NCBI RefSeq assembly: GCF_050947335.1 | Contig: NC_134997.1 | Location: 2,728,001-2,792,000, forward strand | Length of the DNA: 64,000 nucleotides | Origin: Megachile rotundata | Lineage: Eukaryota; Arthropoda; Insecta; Hymenoptera; Megachilidae | Direction: 5' to 3' | Part shown: one piece after another, positions 19,044-29,179 of the stretch | Layout of the letters: every line of letters starts with the position of its first letter | Numbering within the stretch: position 1 is the stretch's first letter | Position numbers and translations under genes: made by a program | Notes under the pieces: model-generated | The model's input: the letters and a program-made list of their open reading frames with translations, nothing else | Told to the model about the DNA's origin: nothing | Database searches by the model: none

Positions 19044-21151
19044 TTAATTTAACCCCGACTAAGGCTATAAAACAGTCAAAAACACCATATGAATTGTGGC
19101 ATAATAAGAAGCCTCAATTAAAGTATCTGAGAATTTTCGGTTCGACAGTTTATGTCCATAATAAAACTAGACAATCAAAATTTGAAGAGAAATCTTTTAA
19201 AGGTATTTTAGTTGGATATGAACCGAATGGTTATAAAGTGTGGGATGTGGAAAGTGGTAAATTTGTTGTAGTTAGAGATGTAATTTTTGATGAGACTAAT
19301 TTTTTGTTATCTAGACCTGTTATAGTACAGTCTGAAGGGGTTAATTCTGAAAACGCCCGTAATAAAATAGATTTGATATCTAGGCAAGTAGTTGTACAGC
19401 CTGAAACTGATTCATCTGACTTGCAGTCAAAATCAGTAGAGTCTCATAAATCTGATAGTAATAAATCAGATGTAAATAAAAATACCGAATTAAGTTATGG
19501 ACTTAATAAATCTGTAGTTGAAACAGATATACAAGTACCTTCATGTAGTAATACTCGTAACAAAAGACAAATATCTCCTGAGCCAAGAAGAAGTGATAGA
19601 ATTAAGCAACGACCACCTATTTCTTATAATGAGATCGATGAGCGAAATGATTATATCTTGTGTGCTCAATCTCTGGTTTGTAAAATTCCAACTTCGTATT
19701 GGGAAATTAAAAATAGGGATGATAGAGTTCAATGGGAACAGGCAATTAAAGATGAAATTAATTCTCTTTTAATTAATAATACCTGGACGTTAGTGTCAAA
19801 GCCAGAAAATAAAAATATTGTAGACTGTAAATGGGTATTTGCTATTAAAAATGATGAATTTGGTAACCCATTAAAATATAAAGCTCGCCTTGTTGCTAGA
19901 GGTTTCAGTCAACAATATCTAATAGATTATAATGAAACATTTGCACCAGTTGCAAGAATATCAAGTTTCAGATTTATACTGGCATTTTCAAATCAGTTTA
20001 ATTTATTGGTTCATCATATGGACGTAAAAACTGCATTTCTGAATGGTATATTGAAAGAGGAAATATATATGAAAGTTCCTGAAGGAGTTGAAAGTGAACA
20101 AAATCAAGTTTGTAAATTAAATAAAGCCATATACGGATTAAAACAAGCAGCAAGATGTTGGTTTGAAATTTTTGAACAAACTCTTAAAAGTAAAGGTTTT
20201 AAAAATTCTTCTGTAGATAGATGTATATATATATTAGACAAAGGGAATGTGTCAAGAAATATATATGTGGTACTTTATGTGGATGACCTTGTAATTGCTA
20301 CAGCTAATATTGAACAAATGAATAGTTTCAAAAATTATCTAATGAGTCAATTTAGTATGGTAGATTTAAAAGATATAAAATTATTTTTGGGAATAAAAAT
20401 AGAAAGAAATGAAAATCAGATAACAATGAATCAAAGTGCATATATTCAAACAGTTTTAAATAAATTTAATATGTCAGAATGTAAATCTGTGAGTACACCT
20501 ATGGAAAACAAATTAGATTACATAGCATTGGACTCCGATGAGAAATTTGATGCTCCTTGTCGAAATCTCATAGGATGTTTGATGTATGTAATGTTATGTA
20601 CAAGACCTGATCTGAGTGTGTCTGTCAATATTTTAAGTCGCTATTTGAATAAAAACAATAAAGAACTATGGACCTGTTTAAAAAGAATTTTGAGATATCT
20701 TAAAGGTTCAATTGATATGAAATTAACTTTTGTTCGAAATAATTATACTGATATTTTGCAAGGCTATGTAGATTCAGATTGGGGTGGAAATGACATAAAT
20801 AATAGAAAAAGTACAACAGGTTATCTGTTTAAATTGTTTGAATCTTGTACGATTTGTTGGAATACAAAAAGGCAAGCATCTGTGGCAGCTTCATCTACGG
20901 AAGCTGAATACATGGCGCTTTTTGAAGCTGTTAGAGAAGCGTTATGGCTTAGATCTTTAGCAGCTAGTATTAATTTAACTATTGTAGACCCAATAATAAT
21001 TTATGAAGATAATAATGGTTGTATTAGCATAGCAAATAATCCGACTGGTCATAAAAGGTCAAAACATATCGACATCAAGTATCATTTCTCAAGAGAACAG
21101 ATTGAGAAAAATGTAATAAAACTGAAATATATTCCTACAGGTAATCATTAA
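19012..21151 (+). CDS. Copia integrase tail, reverse transcriptase and RNase H
   Basis: Continues the polyprotein in a shifted frame; the first in-frame ATG is at 19094, but coding is visible from about 19012. It starts with the end of integrase (PYELWHNKKPQLKYLRIFGS), then a serine/lysine-rich linker. Reverse transcriptase spans about residues 215-450, with MDVKTAFLNG and VVLYVDDLVIA (catalytic YVDD). RNase H has YVDSDWGG, SSTEAEYMAL and YEDNNGCISIA. The product ends at LKYIPTGNH, short of the usual Copia C-terminus, so the last residues and the 3' LTR are lost. Confidence 0.9.
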
Positions 21152-21770
21152 AGTTTATACACTCTAAATAAGAAAAAACTTTATGTAATATTAAGTGTCC
21201 GAATATTTTTTCGACATCAATATCGGGTCTAATTTCGTTTATAATTTATTATATGGAAAACAATAAAAAATAAAGTATTTAATTTTACATATTTGTAAAC
21301 TAGAATATGTGCTCTAACTCATTACAGATCAGAAAATTCGATAATCACATTGCAAGTAAGTACGTAAATGTTTAATTTCGCAAATATCATAGTGTCCGAA
21401 TATTAAATCGAGTAACTGTATGTCCTGCCTATACCGACTCGCTTGTCGAACTGACTGCAAATAGTCAAGCTGTCCAAAAAGGTCACAACTGCACAGTTGA
21501 CCCTGGGTTTTTCCCGGCATAATTTACAACTCTAGTAACGGCTAGAACCTTACCATATTAGGGCATGAATTTTCACTTATTTCGACAGACCGGAACGTCA
21601 GACAAGATGTCCGCACATTCATCGTAAATAATTCTATCGTTTCTTTCGTCTGCCATCATAAAAGGGCACAAGTACTACTATAAAAATGAAAAACTTGTTG
21701 CTGCGTGTAACTTATTGTTACCGAAACAAAACACCAACAGAATGCAAACACTACGAACGTTCTGTCGCCA
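21152..21770. other. Unassigned spacer downstream of Copia
   Basis: No gene, LTR copy or recognised repeat. AT-rich to about 21300, then mixed. It ends with the 16-bp target sequence of the R1-type element. Confidence 0.5.
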
Positions 21771-21785
21771 GCCGCTAAGCGATAC

Positions 21786-22369
21786 TTTTTTTTTTTTTTT
21801 TTTTTTTACGAGGGGAAATCTTCGAAAGACGCCCCCACTCCCCGGGGGAGGAGTGGGGGTAGTGTGGGATTCGTACCCACTAAAACCCCTCGGTGATGCC
21901 CACCCTCGGCGGCATGGCGGGCTATGGGATCGTGCCATATTCGTCGCCACGGCCCGCCAAAATGCCGCCATGCGACAAAAACCATCGCCCATCTCGTGGG
22001 GAGGAGAAGCCTCCCCACAGCAATAAGTCCCACCCCACCCTTATCGGAGCCGACGACGTCATCACGCCCGCCGTCGTCTCCACACACCTGGCCGCGTGCA
22101 ATGGTGCCATGGGCCCCCGCCCATGACACCTGCGGCCATGGCGGCCTCGGTCAATCCCGGGAACTCCGACACCCCGGACCGAGACCGCCTACACTCGCAC
22201 AAGGGGATGAGGACCGACGCCGGGGAGGGCGGCGCGATCCCCATCCCACCACTCCTCTCAACTTAAACTACACATACACACACACATACACGCACACACA
22301 CGCACACATCCAGTTACCCACCATTCACGCCGTGCGGGCGACGCGGAGAAGCCGCGCCGCCCACTACCC
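21786..22369 (-). other. 3' UTR and poly(A) tail of the R1-type element
   Basis: Runs from the ORF2 stop to the tail. A CA-rich microsatellite lies at about 22266-22312. Near the tail, GTGGGA-TTCG-TACCCAC at about 21866-21882 can form a short hairpin, and the same stem with a different loop is kept in the retroposon tails at about 390 and 6455. Such terminal structures are often recognised by the reverse transcriptase. Confidence 0.7.
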
Positions 22370-25300
22370 TCAAGAGGGCGCCCGAGAAGCGGGTCGCCCT
22401 CGTCTCCCTCTCCTCAACACAATCACACCACGCCTCTCTCTTTCACGCTCCGCCTCCTCCTTCCGCGAGATCACTTTCTCGCAGAAGGAGGCGACGGCCT
22501 TCCATCCCTCATCACTTTTTAGCATGCGCTCAACCACTTCACTCAAACACTCGAGATCACATTCAAGCTCACACGCCAGTTGGTGCCGCTGCCACGCAAA
22601 TGCAGGGCACCCACTCAAAACATGCTGGGCGTCATCGCGCCCAGCGCCACACTCGTAACAATCCGGTGATCGTTGCCTACCGATCCGGCACAGGTACTCC
22701 CCGAAGCAACCATGCCCGGTGAGCACCTGCGTGACCCGGAACGAAAGCCTCCCGTGGCCGCGGTCCATCCACTGCTCCAGTCGCGGATGGACCGCCCCGA
22801 CAGCGCGCTTCCCCACGGCCCCGCTGGAGGACAACTCGTCCTTCCAGCGGGAGACAGCAGCGCGTCGGGCCTGGAGCCGCACCTCTTCGACGCTGGGTCC
22901 TGGCTGGGCACCCTCTACTATGCCCTCCTCTCGGAGGGTGCAGCGGTATCTGTATACCGCTGCCTCCACCTCGGCCTGATGTCGCCAGGGAATTACCCCA
23001 GCCAGAACCATAGCCGACTCGTAGGAGACCGTGCGGTACCCCATCACCACCCTGACCGCCAGCCGCCGTTCCACTTTTCGCAAAACACCTTGCGAGCGGC
23101 GACTGGCAGCCAGGTCGGCAGCCCAAACAGGGGCGCCGTATAGGGCCATACTCCGCACGACCCCCATATAGAGCCGGCGCACCTTCTCACTAGGACCCCG
23201 CAGGTTGGGCAATAGGCGCGCCAACGCGCCCGCAACACGCTCCAACCTGGGGGCCAACGCGTCGAAGTGGGCCTTGAATCTCCAGTGGCTGTCCAGCCGG
23301 AGTCCGAGAGATCTCATCTCGGAACCGATCTGGACATCGGCCCCGCCTACCCGGACCAACGCTCCGGGCGGAGGGCGGTCCCCACGCCTATGGCAGAAGG
23401 CCATGGCCTCTGTTTTGTGGGGAGCCACCTCCAGCCCGAGCGCCCGAATCTCGGCAACGACCACCGCTGCACCCAACTCGGCGAGACGGCTGGTCCTCGA
23501 CCAATCTCGCCCCACTGCCAGGATATGCGTATCATCCGCGAAGCAAGTTAAATATAATCCCGGTGGCAGTGGGGCCCTCAGAGCGGGGTCGTACCCCACG
23601 ATCCACAGGTGCGGTCCGAGTACCGCGCCCTGGGGCACGCCCCGCTCGACTTTCCAACTCCGCTCGGCGCCCGACCGATCTACGCACACGATCCACCTCT
23701 CACGGAGATAGTCCTCTATAATGAACCTTATCTCCGGGGGAACCTGGTGTCTCTCAAGTCCCGCTATTATCGCCCTGTGGGGCAGGGTGTTGAATGCGTT
23801 GACTATATCCAGTGATACAGCCACCGCCACCCCGCCCCTGGACGTGGCCGACTGGGCGATATCTCTCACTCGCTGAATCGCGTCGATTGTACTTCGCCCC
23901 TTCCTAAAGCCGTATTGCCAGTCGGCCACGTCCGGACCATCTCCGGAGAGGTGATCTGTCAATCTCTTAGCTATGACAGTTTCAAAGATCTTACCGACCA
24001 CATTTAGCAAAATTATCGGCCGGTACGCCGAGGGCTCCTCCTCCGGTCTTCCGTCTTTCTTAAGGAGGACCAGCCGTCCCTTCTTCCATTCGTCCGGAAA
24101 CTTCCCGTGCTTCAGACAAGCGCTGAAGAGGCCCCTGAGTCTTTCACCCAAAAATGGGAGTGCCAAGGCCCAAGCCCGGCCCGGGATGCCGTCAGGGCCT
24201 GGTGCGGTGTTGCGTGCACTGACCCTCTTGACGGCATAGACGAGCTCCTCGTCCGAGACCCCCATATCGTCGGTCCACTGAAGGCGGGCCGACGACCCGG
24301 AACGTGCCGGTGGATTTTCGTTACGCGGAAATAGAGTTTCCACGACGCGCTCCAGTAGCTGGGGGTCGAGGCTCTCCGTAACCGGTGGGGTGTATGGCCG
24401 CAACTTCCCCATAACTAATTTATAAGGCCGACCCCACCGGTCCCGCTCAAGAGAGCCGAGGAACTCGTCCCAGGCTCGATCCTTGGACTCCCTGATGGCT
24501 TTCTTGTAAGCCGCTACCCCCTCCCGGTAGCAGCCCCAAAGTTGCTGCTCCCTCGCGGGGTCGCGGTTGCGTCTCCGTCGGGCGCGCAAATACCGGCGAC
24601 GCAATGGGAGACATGCACTGCGCAATTGCGCTATCTCCCCCGTCCACCAGTACGCCGCCCGACGCGGGCAAGGGGTGGCCCGGGGCATCGCTACGTCGCA
24701 GATATCCTGCATGGTGCCCCGGAACCACTGAGCCTCGCCCTCGACGTCCGCGACCTCCCCAGCCGGAGAAGCCGGCCAGCTAACCGCGAGGGCCGCAGCC
24801 ACCATCATGTCACTATTTAGCCTCCTCAGCGCCCATCTTTTCGGCGGTGGGCGTCCACCCCGGCGACGCCGGGTTTCGGAGGAGAACTGGATGCGGATGT
24901 AAAGATGGTCACTTAATGTTTCAGTCTCCTCCTCCACCCGCCAGCTCGCAACCATGCGCGCGACCGCAGGGGAGCCCCAGGACAAGTCTACCACAGACTC
25001 ACCCTGAGGCCGCACGCATGTGCTCGCCGAGCCCCTGTTGAGCAACAGGAGCCCTTGCGCCGCCGCCCAATCCAGGGTTACCCGGCCTCTCGCGTCGGTC
25101 CTCGGGGAACCCCACTCGCGAGCCTTCGCGTTGAAGTCCCCGAGGACCAGAACGCGTTGGGTGGGGCAACGCGACGCTAACTGCCCCACCCTATCCAACA
25201 ACTCCTCGTACTCTGCGAGAGGCCAGCTGGGTGGTGCGTAGACGCCCACCACCGCTACGTCCCCCCAGCGCACCGCGACGGCTCCCCTACCCGCTGCAAT

Positions 25301-25522
25301 CGCGGTACAGGGGGGGGAGCCGGATACCCCACGCGACACTATAGCCACTGTCGCGGCGCGGCCCTCCGCGTCCGCGAACCAGTTAGGCTGGTCCGGGACG
25401 CGGTAGGGTTCCGCAACTATCCCCAACGTACAGTTCCACTCGGCGAGGGTGTGCAGGAAGACGTCCTGGGCCCTCGCCGAGTGGTTCGCGTTGCTCTGTA
25501 AAATGGGGCTCAATGGCCCCAT
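22370..25522 (-). CDS. R1-type ORF2: endonuclease and reverse transcriptase
   Basis: About 1050 residues, uninterrupted. I take the ATG at 25522-25520 because it overlaps the ORF1 stop as TGATG. Endonuclease: NANHSARAQDVFLHTLAEW at the start, GDFNAKAREWGS near 145, SVVDLSWGSP and ETLSDHLYIRI near 190-220. Reverse transcriptase: YRPIILLNVVGKIFE near 480, QYGFRKGRSTIDA, SLDIVNAFNTLPH, VPQGAVLGP and CFADDTHILAVG (catalytic FADD, near 680). The C-terminus has a CYECGAGRDDAQHVLSGC zinc-binding motif. It nicks target DNA and copies the element RNA there. Length and order are normal for R1-clade elements. Function is inferred from motifs. Confidence 0.93.
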   Translation of the reverse strand: MGPLSPILQSNANHSARAQDVFLHTLAEWNCTLGIVAEPYRVPDQPNWFADAEGRAATVAIVSRGVSGSPPCTAIAAGRGAVAVRWGDVAVVGVYAPPSWPLAEYEELLDRVGQLASRCPTQRVLVLGDFNAKAREWGSPRTDARGRVTLDWAAAQGLLLLNRGSASTCVRPQGESVVDLSWGSPAVARMVASWRVEEETETLSDHLYIRIQFSSETRRRRGGRPPPKRWALRRLNSDMMVAAALAVSWPASPAGEVADVEGEAQWFRGTMQDICDVAMPRATPCPRRAAYWWTGEIAQLRSACLPLRRRYLRARRRRNRDPAREQQLWGCYREGVAAYKKAIRESKDRAWDEFLGSLERDRWGRPYKLVMGKLRPYTPPVTESLDPQLLERVVETLFPRNENPPARSGSSARLQWTDDMGVSDEELVYAVKRVSARNTAPGPDGIPGRAWALALPFLGERLRGLFSACLKHGKFPDEWKKGRLVLLKKDGRPEEEPSAYRPIILLNVVGKIFETVIAKRLTDHLSGDGPDVADWQYGFRKGRSTIDAIQRVRDIAQSATSRGGVAVAVSLDIVNAFNTLPHRAIIAGLERHQVPPEIRFIIEDYLRERWIVCVDRSGAERSWKVERGVPQGAVLGPHLWIVGYDPALRAPLPPGLYLTCFADDTHILAVGRDWSRTSRLAELGAAVVVAEIRALGLEVAPHKTEAMAFCHRRGDRPPPGALVRVGGADVQIGSEMRSLGLRLDSHWRFKAHFDALAPRLERVAGALARLLPNLRGPSEKVRRLYMGVVRSMALYGAPVWAADLAASRRSQGVLRKVERRLAVRVVMGYRTVSYESAMVLAGVIPWRHQAEVEAAVYRYRCTLREEGIVEGAQPGPSVEEVRLQARRAAVSRWKDELSSSGAVGKRAVGAVHPRLEQWMDRGHGRLSFRVTQVLTGHGCFGEYLCRIGRQRSPDCYECGAGRDDAQHVLSGCPAFAWQRHQLACELECDLECLSEVVERMLKSDEGWKAVASFCEKVISRKEEAERERERRGVIVLRRGRRGRPASRAPS

Positions 25523-26937
25523 CACTGTTCACGGTCCTCAGCCACCTCCATGGCGCTTTCATCGGCTGAAGTAGCCCGCTGTGACGCGACGTCCCCAGTA
25601 GCGATATGTGCCCTTTCCCCCTCGACCGGTAGGCTACCCCTCCCCTTTTCCGTTTCAGGTACCGCGGGCAAGGTAGGTATTGAAGGTAAGTCACCCCCCC
25701 GTTTCCCCCCTTCAGGTGAGTTGTCCCCACCCTTTTCTCCAACAGGCGCTGCTGCTTTTTTCTCCTTTTCCTTTTCAGTTACCTGTGTTTTCCTCCTCCT
25801 CTGCGGCGGCACACATCCGGCTGAACCCAGACGGTGGGCACTGGGTCGTCCGAGGTCGCTGCATAGGGGGCACTTAAGTTTGTTGGTGCAGTTCGCTGCC
25901 CTGTGCCCCCCTTCTCCGCAAGCGTAGCATCTTGTGGAACGATTGACTTCCTCGCTGCACTGCTGGGCCGTGTGCCCCCTCTGGAGGCAGCGGTAGCAGT
26001 GCATAGGCCTGGCCGGTAGTACGTCGACCCTGGCCGCTGTCCACCCTATTTTGACGCGTCCCGCTGCCTCCGCTCTTCTGGCGGTGGTTAGGGGGCACCG
26101 GACCCAGATTGTCCCCATAGAGTTGCGGCCCCTCTTTATTTCTCCCACTTTGATGTCTTCGACGGAGCACTCTCCTAGCTCCGCCAGGACCTGGGCCACC
26201 TCCTCTTTTTCGATCGAATCATCCAGATTCAAAAGACGGATCTCGGTCGTCTTCACCGGATTGGCAATTTTGACTTCCGAGTCTCTAAACACCTCTCGTA
26301 ATTGGCCAGCCAAATTGGCCGCCTTCGCCTTTCCCTCTTGCCCTGGGATACCCAGGACCAGGCCCCCGGTGGCCGCCTTTCTTATTTTCACTTCCGTTAT
26401 TCCCAGCTCGGTTAACCGCTGGGGGGGAATCGCCTCTCTCGCTTTTTTGAGGACCTGGGAATATGTCGCCTCCCCCCCTGGTGGCACGGTCAGGGTCACC
26501 GCCGCTGTCCTTGGCGGGCGCGGAACCCTGACCTTTCTCTTCTCTGTCTGTTGTGTGACCCCTGACTTCATCGTTCTCGGGGCCACTGATGGCCTGCTCG
26601 ATGTCTTCTTCGCCCCTTGGGCGGGGCCCACCGCGCGTTGCGCCTCCTTCTTCGCCGCCTGCTTGGCTTTGCGGCCCAGGACCGTGGTCCACAATTCTCC
26701 TCGCTGCTGTGGTGGCGCAGCGGACGAGGAGGGGGCCACTGGCAAAGCAACGATCGGTGCCGCTCTCCTCGCGGCTTCAAGACGTACACCGGCCGATCCT
26801 GGGGCCGCCCTGGGTTGGGGCTTAGGCTGGGCTTTGCGCGGTGCGCCGCTGCTGCCCGCCCTTTCCTTCTTCCTGCCCCTCAGCTCCACAGACAAATCCT
26901 CAACTTTCCGAATTAACTGCGCCACCACCATCTCCAA
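25522..26937 (-). CDS. R1-type ORF1, C-terminal part (RRM-like region and zinc knuckles)
   Basis: 471 residues from the internal ATG at 26937, but coding in this frame extends upstream to the G run at 27033-27044 (EELQQQQESRPQETATLENG), so this is the second half of one ORF1. A basic N-terminal stretch is followed by a central domain (TEIRLLNLDDSIEKEEVAQV, then GTIWVRCPL) like the gag RNA-binding fold. Three knuckles follow: CYRCLQRGHTAQQC, CYACGEGGHRAANC and CPLCSDLGRPSAHRLGSAGC. It would coat element RNA. The stop TGA (25524-25522) overlaps the ORF2 ATG by one base. Confidence 0.85.
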   Translation of the reverse strand: MEMVVAQLIRKVEDLSVELRGRKKERAGSSGAPRKAQPKPQPRAAPGSAGVRLEAARRAAPIVALPVAPSSSAAPPQQRGELWTTVLGRKAKQAAKKEAQRAVGPAQGAKKTSSRPSVAPRTMKSGVTQQTEKRKVRVPRPPRTAAVTLTVPPGGEATYSQVLKKAREAIPPQRLTELGITEVKIRKAATGGLVLGIPGQEGKAKAANLAGQLREVFRDSEVKIANPVKTTEIRLLNLDDSIEKEEVAQVLAELGECSVEDIKVGEIKRGRNSMGTIWVRCPLTTARRAEAAGRVKIGWTAARVDVLPARPMHCYRCLQRGHTAQQCSEEVNRSTRCYACGEGGHRAANCTNKLKCPLCSDLGRPSAHRLGSAGCVPPQRRRKTQVTEKEKEKKAAAPVGEKGGDNSPEGGKRGGDLPSIPTLPAVPETEKGRGSLPVEGERAHIATGDVASQRATSADESAMEVAEDREQ

Positions 26938-28441
26938 TCCTGCGTCGGGGGGTTGTACTCTGCCCCCCTGCGTTCCATTCTCCAGTGTCGCTGTTTCCTG
27001 GGGTCTGCTCTCCTGCTGCTGTTGCAGCTCCTCCCCCCCCCCCCATAGTTACTTCGGGGGCCTCTTCCACTACCTCAACTGGGGACACCAACTCCGGCTG
27101 AGGGCTGCTGGTGTGGGCCACCAGCCTCCTCTTCACTCCTTCCCTTTCTGACTCGGAGGACGTGGACAGCACCCTCCTGCGGGTTCTCCTTACCCCCGTT
27201 TCCCTCGGTGCTGATGGCGTCGGTGCCACCACCATCGTCGCGCCCTTGAGGCGTTCCACCTCCCGTCGAAGGACCGCCAGGTCCTCGGCCATCCTTCTCG
27301 TGTCATCCTCTGCGGCCTTAAGGAGGCCCCTTAGTTGCTCCTTTTCCTCATCCCCCGACGAGGAGCGCGGCATCGGTACAGGTGTCTGGGTCGGCTCTTG
27401 TCTGGGCCTCACCGCCCCGTCATTCTCAGCAGCTTGTCTCTTCTCCAACTCTGTTGTCAGCCCCTCAATATAGTTTGATGAGAGGCGGAGTTGGCGAACG
27501 CTCGTTCCTTTTAAATTCGACGAGCTCGCCGCCACCCTCCGGATGAGGTTTGTGTACCTCAGGAGTTCCGCTTGGATGTCCCTCGTCGGGAGGTTCCTCG
27601 CCTCTCCTAGGACCTCTTCTACCCCCGGGATAGGTTTGCTAGCCCTACATGGTGTGGGCACCGGCCCCTCCGGGTCCAATGCGCCGAGCTCTTTGTCGAG
27701 CTCTAGCTCACGCATCTTCGCTTGGTTGAGCCTTTCCTTGGCTTCCGCCAGTCTTACGTAGTCCCCTGTGGTTGGGGGGCGGCCCCTTCGCTCTACGGCA
27801 GGTCCCCGACTCGTCCTCGCGAACTCCATAGACATTATCGACGAGTCCGAGTCGTAACCATCGGAGTCGTTATTTGCGACACCTTTCCTCGTCCGTTTCT
27901 TCAGCGGGGCGATCTCCTCTCCTTTGCCCAGTACCGGGCTGTTCCGCGCCGCGCGTTCGATCTCCTGCGCCCTCCTCCTCGCCCTCGTTGCCCTGGTGGA
28001 GGTGTTCCCCGATGATCCGGAGTCCGATAGTTGGGCGGTCCGCTCCTTCTTTATCTCGCTCGCTGCGGCGGTCGTAGTACCGCGAGATCTCACTTCCTGG
28101 GGCCGGTCTTCTGCCCCCAACACTTTGACGTGCTGCTTTAGAACCTCAGTGCACCTCACCACCGGTATACGTAGTGTGGGGCACTCTTCCCTCCTCGAAC
28201 TCATCTCCTCCTCTCCAGGTTGGCCGCTTTTAAAGATGGCGACCACATCTTGTTTGTTTTTAATATTTGAGTCAGTTTCCATATCTGTTCCCACGAGTGT
28301 GGTCGGTGGAGAGGTCGCCCCGGGCAGAGCCGCCTTACCCGGGGAAGCCGTTGAATACTCGGGGGGGCCGGCAGGTACCCCCGAGGGAACCGTTCGAGAC
28401 CGCCCTGTTTTACGCCTGGGCGGCCACGCAATTCTCGGCAC
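26900..28441 (-). CDS. R1-type ORF1, N-terminal part, frameshifted at a 12-G run
   Basis: 513 residues as read, from an ATG at 28441; an ATG near 28204 (MSSRREECP) is an alternative start. The protein is charged, with serine-rich patches and a long helical region (RDIQAELLRYTNLIRRVAAS, RQLRLSSNYIEGLTTELEKR, REVERLKG). The same region is kept in the relic at 10.3-11.3 kb. The last 45 or so codons after a GGGGG stretch are probably out of frame: a run of 12 G on the minus strand (27044-27033) marks the switch, and one base fewer there would connect it to the downstream zinc-knuckle part, giving about 970 residues. Confidence 0.8.
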   Translation of the reverse strand: MPRIAWPPRRKTGRSRTVPSGVPAGPPEYSTASPGKAALPGATSPPTTLVGTDMETDSNIKNKQDVVAIFKSGQPGEEEMSSRREECPTLRIPVVRCTEVLKQHVKVLGAEDRPQEVRSRGTTTAAASEIKKERTAQLSDSGSSGNTSTRATRARRRAQEIERAARNSPVLGKGEEIAPLKKRTRKGVANNDSDGYDSDSSIMSMEFARTSRGPAVERRGRPPTTGDYVRLAEAKERLNQAKMRELELDKELGALDPEGPVPTPCRASKPIPGVEEVLGEARNLPTRDIQAELLRYTNLIRRVAASSSNLKGTSVRQLRLSSNYIEGLTTELEKRQAAENDGAVRPRQEPTQTPVPMPRSSSGDEEKEQLRGLLKAAEDDTRRMAEDLAVLRREVERLKGATMVVAPTPSAPRETGVRRTRRRVLSTSSESEREGVKRRLVAHTSSPQPELVSPVEVVEEAPEVTMGGGGGAATAAGEQTPGNSDTGEWNAGGQSTTPRRRIGDGGGAVNSES

Positions 28442-28942
28442 GGTTGCCTGTACACCTTAATTTCAGGCGTCCTCACTCGCCCCCGCCGCCCCCGTTTTTA
28501 CCCCTCAGCTTGAGCCTTGCCGGCTTGGGAGGCCCTACCAGGGTCCGGAGACCCCGCCGGCATCGCCTCGCGCTTCATCGGGCCTACTTGAAGGCATTGG
28601 GAGCACCCCTTTTATGCGGACTCATACCGCAAGGCAGGGGATACCGTGGCCGTATTCCGCCCCGCGAACCACACAGCGGATTTTTTATAGAGGTTTACTC
28701 CTCGCGAGCCAGCCGGTTAAGGCAAGCTCCCCGTTCCTGCAAAACATGACCACAGGCTTACGGTGTGAGCATAGGCCCCCCACTGGGGACCCGCCGTTCT
28801 CCCGTTAGCATAGAGGCCCTCGGCCTTGGGTGGCCAATCACCGAAATGATCGACCACCGAAGGCGCAGTTCCTCTATCCCAGCGAACACCACGTGGAGGT
28901 GGGAGATCCGACTTGTGCCACCCCGGCACCAGTTCGTCCGCC
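28442..28942 (-). other. 5' UTR of the R1-type element
   Basis: Between the 5' target duplication and the ORF1 start. GC-rich with no supported ORF. An internal promoter would be expected here from what is known of non-LTR elements, but none can be named. Confidence 0.5.
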
Positions 28943-28961
28943 GCCGCTAAGCGATACTATG

Positions 28962-29090
28962 CGCACAATACCACTGTGGTGTTGCCGGCCGTTGACCTTT
29001 ATTTCGCGCACGACAACACTGTGGTGTTGCCGGCCGTTCACCACCATTTCGCGCACGACACCATTGTGGTGACGCCGGACGGCATAGTGT
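28962..29090. repeat. Three tandem repeats of about 45 bp beside the R1-type target
   Basis: Unit GCGCAC-ACA-CACTGTGGTG, TTGCCGGCCGTT, ACC-TATTTC repeats three times (28962-29005, 29006-29051, 29052-29085), the last degraded. It begins within a few bases of the R1 insertion. CACTGTGGTGTTGCCGGC is the best-kept core. Confidence 0.8.
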
Positions 29091-29179
29091 TAAGAGCATA
29101 TGTTCATATAACATTTTGTCCATACTTTTGCGCGTAGAACACGCTGGCAAAGTTTGACTGGAAAAAACTGGGACATCCT

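Larger units (their letters stand above)
16667..21151 (+). mobile_element. Copia retrotransposon, 3'-truncated
   Basis: A probable 5' LTR (16667-16889) is followed directly by a primer-binding-like site, then gag, protease, integrase, reverse transcriptase and RNase H in the Ty1/Copia order. Coding stops in the late RNase H region and no second LTR is found downstream, so the 3' end is lost. One frameshift lies inside the integrase region. The element starts about 12 bp outside the large palindrome. Confidence 0.85.
21771..28958 (-). mobile_element. Near-full-length R1-clade non-LTR retrotransposon with target duplication
   Basis: Minus-strand element at about 21787-28942. The 16-bp sequence GCCGCTAAGCGATACT occurs at both edges (21771-21786 and 28943-28958). 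The 3' end is a poly(A) tail, seen as T at 21786-21807. Order on the minus strand: 5' UTR (28942-28442), ORF1 (28441-25522), ORF2 (25522-22370), 3' UTR. An apurinic-type endonuclease, the FADD reverse transcriptase motif and zinc-knuckle ORF1 place it in the R1 clade. The insertion site is not 28S rDNA. High GC contrasts with the AT-rich host DNA, and the open ORF2 implies recent activity. Confidence 0.9.

Noticed and set aside
26051..27151. Long plus-strand open frame opposite the R1-type ORF1, and similar ones at 21924-22658 and 10748-11254
   Set aside because: Mirror of GC-rich minus-strand coding; no domain, low-complexity serine/proline composition, and the minus strand has recognisable zinc knuckles and coiled coil.
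21787..28942. GC-rich block as bacterial contamination or lateral transfer
   Set aside because: It encodes R1-clade ORF1/ORF2, carries a poly(A) tail and is bounded by a target duplication in host DNA.
28962..29090. Tandem 45-bp units as a CRISPR array
   Set aside because: Units are contiguous with no unique spacers.
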